DNA from: Oxalobacteraceae bacterium
GTDB lineage: Bacteria > Pseudomonadota > Gammaproteobacteria > Burkholderiales > Burkholderiaceae_D
Assembly (NCBI GenBank): GCA_027490725.1
Contig: JAIXXN010000078.1
Span: 87,236 to 151,235 of the forward strand
Reading direction: 5' to 3'
DNA length: 64,000 nucleotides
Below the pieces are notes generated by a model. It was not told the origin of the DNA. It searched no databases and saw only the letters and a list, made by a program, of their open reading frames with translations. Shown here piece after piece: positions 61,301-64,000 of the stretch (within the stretch, counting starts at the first letter, position 1; every line of letters starts with the position of its first letter). The translations under genes were made by a program, and so were the position numbers.

Positions 61301-61543
61301 CTGATCGTCATGCGGATTTCCGGTGCCGCCGGTTGTGGCGACCGTAAATACCAGAGCATCGTGGTGCTGTTTAATGCCAACAAAGTGGCGCAGAACTTTA
61401 GCGCCACCAGCTACGCGGGGCGCAGCGTCAAGTTGCATGCCTTACAGGCCGCTGGTAGCGACGCGGTGGTCAAGCAGGCCAGCTTCGCGACTGGCGTGTT
61501 CAGCGTACCAGCCCGCACCACGGCGGTGTTTGTCGAACCCTGA
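58319..61543 (+). CDS. Secreted pullulanase-type GH13 lipoprotein, 1074 aa
   Basis: A lipoprotein signal LTLSACGGG puts the lipidated Cys at residue 27, followed by a Gly/Pro linker. A starch-binding CBM41-like domain (about 60-140, VHYFRPDASYANWGVYAW) precedes the N domain and the catalytic GH13 barrel. YNWGYDPLLYGVPEGAYAS (about 540) is the pullulanase signature; VVMDVVYNHT is region I; DGFRFD gives the nucleophile Asp662, GEGW the acid Glu701 and HDNETVFD the third Asp840. It cuts alpha-1,6 branches of pullulan or starch on the cell surface. All catalytic residues are present. Confidence 0.93.
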   Translation: MTGNSDRLRGALVRAAWCALALTLSACGGGGGSAAGGTSTPPPPAPPPVVVSDPAPAAATLRVHYFRPDASYANWGVYAWQGPKTPSTGWPGERFLFATADANGWGKHVDIPMDTSQSAMKFLISLPNSAGTDASKDCPDDLSAALGATLSSSGQEVWVVSGDCTVHTSEPPRFSIGAARAIWLSADTLLWPGATSANTYQLLSAANAGMAATSGAVSGADHSYALTVDSSGYAGLPAGVRAKYPQYSSATVLRLATPLTPVQLSSALRGQLIVTQSSGGKVVDGTQLQLAPVLDAVYAANAQSAKLGLSFAGGVPTFSLWAPTAQSVTLNLFDSATSNTPSATLAMTLDANTGTWVYTAPNASWTNQKYYSYTVQVYSRAAGNKVVSNSVVDPYAVSVNALDPGAPAGLHAMVLNLADTPAKPAGWDAHVARSLPAMLDGTDSAIYELHVREFSVSDRSVAAAAAGRYEAFGPAYAGVSTGMKHLAALAQAGMTHVHLLPAVEFASIDEVRCSTPQIPAATGAELSAASAVAAAQNSDCYNWGYDPLLYGVPEGAYASNAADGSVRVREFRTMVMGLHSIGLRVVMDVVYNHTPASGQAGLSILDRIVPGYYYRLDASGNATGQSGAGPDLAAEQAMTAKLVVDTLTRWADQYKVDGFRFDIMSLMPKQVLLDIQSALNAVALADGRRSAGGPGVYLYGEGWTQNGLHFVNAQQSNMAGTGIGTFNDRMRDAVRGGSPFDSGAAMAQHQGFINGLCYDNNDGSGCDTSHATLQWCGSGALTQQQCLYLLQSRISVGLAGNLASFPLTSGVSGAQLDYFGGPTGYTGTPQENLAYISVHDNETVFDFGQYKHPATTSAAARARAQTVGLSLVALAQGVPFFQAGDDLLRSKSMDSNSYNSGDYFNRIDWSGSSNNWAVGAPPQNTGNNAANLATMTPLLNNPLLRVGASDISQATLAFQDLLRLRQDTSMFRLKTAAAIASCVSFPDQGAQQPGLIVMRISGAAGCGDRKYQSIVVLFNANKVAQNFSATSYAGRSVKLHALQAAGSDAVVKQASFATGVFSVPARTTAVFVEP

Positions 61544-61920
61544 GGCGGGGTTACGGGGGCACCGGCGCCCATGGCCAGCCTCCGCATCAGATTGCAAGGT
61601 GCTGCGGGGCGCTCACGCTGGCTCGGCCGGACGATGCACTTTCCGACCGGCGCAGGTGCAGGTGCAGGTGCAGGTACATCAAGAATCAAACGCCCCTGGC
61701 AGCGTGATATTTCACTGGCGCTGCCAGGCTTGCAAGCGCCGTCACCGAGCAATTTTGGCGTGGCTGGAACAACACATTCATGCGCCCACGCACAGGAATT
61801 GACATCGTTCCGTGCACTCAAGCACCGCCAAAGGGCGAGTAAGGGCAAATAAGAGCGTGAATTTTCCCCACATCCCTGCCACGGGATAGTCTATAACTCT
61901 TTGATCTAACAGGGAATTTT
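61544..61920. other. Gene-free region with 6-bp repeat
   Basis: About 380 bp between the pullulanase and tRNA genes. A plus-strand frame here encodes HWRCQACKRRHRAILAW, with a CxxC, but has no ribosome binding site and no start context, so it is not called. The only structure is the repeat at 61652. Confidence 0.5.
61652..61675. repeat. 6-bp tandem repeat, four units
   Basis: GCAGGT occurs four times without error in the gene-free stretch after the pullulanase gene. Confidence 0.85.
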
Positions 61921-61996
61921 TGGTGCGGCTGGCGGGGATCGAACCCACGACCCTTGGCTTCGGAGGCCAATACTCTATCCACTGAGCTACAGCCGC
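61921..61996 (-). tRNA. tRNA-Arg (CCG)
   Basis: Reading the minus strand gives a full cloverleaf of 76 nt: acceptor GCGGCTG/CAGCCGC, D-arm with AGCTCAGTGGATAGAGT, anticodon stem TTGGC/GCCAA with loop CTCCGAA (anticodon CCG) and the T-arm GTGGGTTCGATCCCCGC. The CCA end is encoded. CCG reads CGG arginine codons. Confidence 0.97.
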
Positions 61997-62197
61997 GCTG
62001 GAGGGAATTTCTGAAGTGTGCCGTAGGATACCGTTTTATTCCCTGTCCGTCCATGGAAAGTGTCGTTTTGCGTGCTTTCATGTTTCCTTGAAGGCATTTT
62101 TAAGTCTATAATCGCCGATCAAGTAGGGCTCTGCTCGGCTGTTGGTTGATCCTTTCACACCCCCATCCGACTTCAAAATCAGTCTGTTAAGGAAATC

Positions 62198-62731
62198 ATG
62201 AGCGACGCACATAACGAACACGAATCCGCCATCAAAACGCCTAAGCAGCTGGCCGCTGCGGTTGTCGGCTTCTTTGCCGTGGTGATCATCGGCATCGTAC
62301 TGCTGGTCCAGTACGTCACCACCGACAAGCTGACCGGCCGTGGTTCGAACAGTCAGGAACCGGATGCCATCGCCACCCGCATCGCTCCCGTGGCCGACAA
62401 TGGCTTCACGCTGAAAGATGCCAGCGCACCGAAAGTGCTGCAATCGGGCGAAGCTATTTACAACTCGACCTGCGTGGCCTGCCACGGTAGCGGCGCCGCT
62501 GGTGCACCGAAATTCGGCGATGCCGGCGCCTGGAGTGCGCGTATCGCTCAGGGCTTCGAAACCATGGTCAAACACGCTAACGAAGGTCTGCGCGCCATGC
62601 CAGCCAAAGGCGGCAATCCGGAACTGGCCGACGTGGAAATCGCCCGCGCTGTGGCCTACATCGGCAATGCCTCCGGCGGCAAATTCAAAGAGCCGGAAGC
62701 GCCAGCTGCTGCGCCAGCCGAAGCCAAATAA
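62198..62731 (+). CDS. Class I cytochrome c (c5-type), membrane-anchored
   Basis: A 177-aa cytochrome with one N-terminal membrane anchor (about 18-40, AAAVVGFFAVVIIGIVLLVQ) and one haem site CVACH (92-96), with the axial Met in LRAMPAKGG. The layout is that of cytochrome c5/c-555 proteins. An Ala/Pro-rich tail ends the protein. AAGGAA upstream of the ATG. It carries electrons in the periplasm, probably to a terminal oxidase. Confidence 0.93.
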   Translation: MSDAHNEHESAIKTPKQLAAAVVGFFAVVIIGIVLLVQYVTTDKLTGRGSNSQEPDAIATRIAPVADNGFTLKDASAPKVLQSGEAIYNSTCVACHGSGAAGAPKFGDAGAWSARIAQGFETMVKHANEGLRAMPAKGGNPELADVEIARAVAYIGNASGGKFKEPEAPAAAPAEAK

Positions 62732-62750
62732 TTCCGGCCTCGCGGCCAGT

Positions 62751-62779
62751 AAAAAACCGACCTGCGGGTCGGTTTTTTT
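62751..62779 (+). terminator. Rho-independent terminator of the cytochrome gene
   Basis: AACCGACC and GGTCGGTT form an eight-bp stem with a TGCG loop, followed by a T run and preceded by an A run, so it works on both strands. Confidence 0.9.
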
Positions 62780-62826
62780 ACGTCTGCTGAATCCGCGCTA
62801 AGGGCTAGGCGTGGCGCGCGGCGCGC

Positions 62827-63384
62827 TTAGCGGCACAAGCCGAAGCTCTGACGCTCGGGGAAATAGCGGTAGGTAAAGGTACGCATCGGGTACTTGCTCA
62901 GGGCAATTTCGAACGCCGGCGGCACCACATCGAAACGCTCGGGCAGCTTCTCTTTGACGCGCAGACGCACCCGCCAGATGGTGTCGTCGGCGGTAGCGCC
63001 AGCGATCAGCATATCGGGCACTTTCGGAATCACTTCGACAATCTCGGGGCGCGAATTGGTGGCGCGCTGGTAGAAACTCACCAGCTCGGCCTTGGCCAGC
63101 AAGGCGCCATGTGGCGCCGTCACCTGATAGTCACGGCTCAGGAACAGCGCCCGTTGACCACGCGGCACCAGATACACAAAGGTGAACTCGGCGCCGCCCT
63201 CGGGCAGCGTGCGCGGTGGCGTGGTGGAGACGCTGATGCCACGCGGCAGATCGTAACGCGAGCCCTCCTGCCACTCACGGCACTCGGGGGTTTTCGCCAT
63301 GTATAGATCGACCGGCGTAAAACTATCGCCACACGCGCTCAGTAACAATGGCAGCAAAGCAGGTACAACATAACGCAGACGCAT
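62827..63384 (-). CDS. Hypothetical lipoprotein, 185 aa
   Basis: Signal and lipobox LLLSACGDS give a lipidated Cys18. The mature part is mixed, with beta strands (FTFVYLVPRGQRALFLSRDY) and a Cys pair near the ends, and ends YFPERQSFGLCR. No family I recognise. The gene is convergent with the cytochrome gene. Anchoring in the outer membrane is predicted; its function is unknown. Confidence 0.8.
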   Translation of the reverse strand: MRLRYVVPALLPLLLSACGDSFTPVDLYMAKTPECREWQEGSRYDLPRGISVSTTPPRTLPEGGAEFTFVYLVPRGQRALFLSRDYQVTAPHGALLAKAELVSFYQRATNSRPEIVEVIPKVPDMLIAGATADDTIWRVRLRVKEKLPERFDVVPPAFEIALSKYPMRTFTYRYFPERQSFGLCR

Positions 63385-63430
63385 GGTTCGGCAACTTCCC
63401 TTAGTTCGAAGCCGCTAGTGTACCGCACAA

Positions 63431-63458
63431 TAAAAAAGGGCCGCATCGCTGCGGCCCC
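63431..63458 (-). terminator. Rho-independent terminator of the M13 peptidase gene
   Basis: On the minus strand GGGCCGCA and TGCGGCCC form an eight-bp stem with a four-base loop, followed by six T. It lies about 20 bp after the peptidase stop codon. Confidence 0.9.
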
Positions 63459-63478
63459 CATCATGGCTAACTAGCCTG

Positions 63479-64000
63479 TTACCACATGATCACGCGGTCT
63501 TTCGGTGCCAGATACATCTTGTCGCCCGGCTTCACGCCGAAGGCATCGTAGAAGCCCGGCTGATTGCGCATGGTGCCGTTAGCACGGTACTGACCTGGCG
63601 AGTGCGGATCGGTCTTGATCTGCACGATCTGCTGGGCTTCACGCATTTTCATGCGCCATACCTGAGCGAAGCCCATGAAGAAGCGCTGGTCGCCCGTCAG
63701 ACCGTCGATCACCGGTGCTGGTTTGCCTTTCAGCGACAGCTTGTAGGCCTTGTAGGCAATCGCCACGCCGCTGTTATCGGCAATGTTCTCGCCCAGCGTC
63801 AGCTCGCCATTGACATGGTAGCCAGGCAGCGGGCTGAACTGGTTGTACTGATCGACCAGCATCTTGGTTTTGGCCGCGAAGTTCTTGTGATCGGCAGCAG
63901 TCCACCAGTCACGCAGATTGCCGTCGCCGTCGTACTGCGCGCCCTGATCGTCGAAGCCGTGGCTGATTTCGTGACCGATCACACCCCCGATGGCGCCGTA
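63479..64000 (-). CDS. M13-family metallopeptidase, C-terminal part (gene continues beyond window)
   Basis: The open frame runs off the right edge; about 173 C-terminal residues are visible. The zinc motif HEISH follows YGAIGGVIG, and the third ligand Glu lies in TLGENIADNSG. The last part has QVWRMKMREAQQIVQIKTDPHSP and the C-terminal VIMW, typical of neprilysin-like PepO proteins. These are periplasmic or extracellular peptidases for short peptides. Everything upstream, including any signal peptide, is outside the window. Confidence 0.93.
   Translation of the reverse strand, partial: YGAIGGVIGHEISHGFDDQGAQYDGDGNLRDWWTAADHKNFAAKTKMLVDQYNQFSPLPGYHVNGELTLGENIADNSGVAIAYKAYKLSLKGKPAPVIDGLTGDQRFFMGFAQVWRMKMREAQQIVQIKTDPHSPGQYRANGTMRNQPGFYDAFGVKPGDKMYLAPKDRVIMW

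Noticed and set aside
61571..61852. Small plus-strand ORF after the pullulanase gene
   Set aside because: It contains the GCAGGT repeat and has no ribosome binding site; the sequence has no protein-like pattern.

Overview
The window reads as chromosomal DNA of a GC-rich betaproteobacterium, most likely Burkholderiales and plausibly Oxalobacteraceae (Massilia/Janthinobacterium/Duganella type). This rests on two PEP-CTERM proteins, a rhombosortase with its lipoprotein target, a Flp/Tad pilus locus in the order common in this group, a fused indolepyruvate ferredoxin oxidoreductase and the fused mutase IcmF. The assignment is by family content only. No CRISPR array, rRNA or intact insertion sequence is visible; one tRNA gene, Arg(CCG), is present.

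Region 1 (1-3110) differs from the rest: lower GC, unrecognised genes and an HNH-type nuclease. It ends at short direct repeats, a terminator and a gene lacking its 5' part, as expected at the edge of an integrated island. Region 2 (3111-9186) has a metal-type DMT exporter with a histidine-rich tail, two PEP-CTERM proteins and a hybrid histidine kinase with a shortened LuxR-type regulator. Region 3 (9248-14702) is an ABC importer operon with a flavin acyl-CoA-dehydrogenase-like enzyme and an AhpD-like gene broken by an in-frame amber codon, beside an AraC regulator. Region 4 (15022-20585) pairs a rhombotarget lipoprotein with a rhombosortase that starts inside a 15-bp tandem array, then a VIT/VWA protein, a MerR regulator and a DUF2807 protein. 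A related 14-bp array lies about 3.4 kb from the first.

Region 5 (20665-29986) is a minus-strand Flp/Tad pilus operon (flp, tadV, AAA ATPase, rcpC, rcpA, lipoprotein, cpaE, tadA, tadB, tadC) without visible tadE/F/G pseudopilins. A diguanylate cyclase and an HD-GYP phosphodiesterase follow, so surface attachment and c-di-GMP turnover sit together. Region 6 (32878-41111) holds a LysR regulator, indolepyruvate oxidoreductase and IcmF with a strong palindromic promoter element: amino-acid and branched acyl-CoA catabolism. Region 7 (41337-47369) has small unknown genes, a decayed metallo-beta-lactamase-fold gene with an expanded HLD repeat, a MoaD-like/beta-propeller pair, a DUF4214/RTX-like protein, a ferredoxin and a PAS chemoreceptor.

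Region 8 (47531-54853) is a coherent nucleoside/purine uptake unit: BMP-type ABC importer, Tsx-like porin, GntR regulator and a guanine-deaminase-like enzyme. Region 9 (55044-58083) has an EF-hand protein and a TetR-controlled electrophile-detoxification set (alcohol dehydrogenase, DJ-1/PfpI), with identical operators before the regulator and the dehydrogenase. Region 10 (58135-64000) has a MerR-type promoter with a 19-codon ORF, a secreted pullulanase, tRNA-Arg, a c5-type cytochrome, a lipoprotein and the 3' part of an M13 metallopeptidase. Many starts were placed at internal ATG codons because these have good ribosome binding sites and begin at recognisable N-termini.
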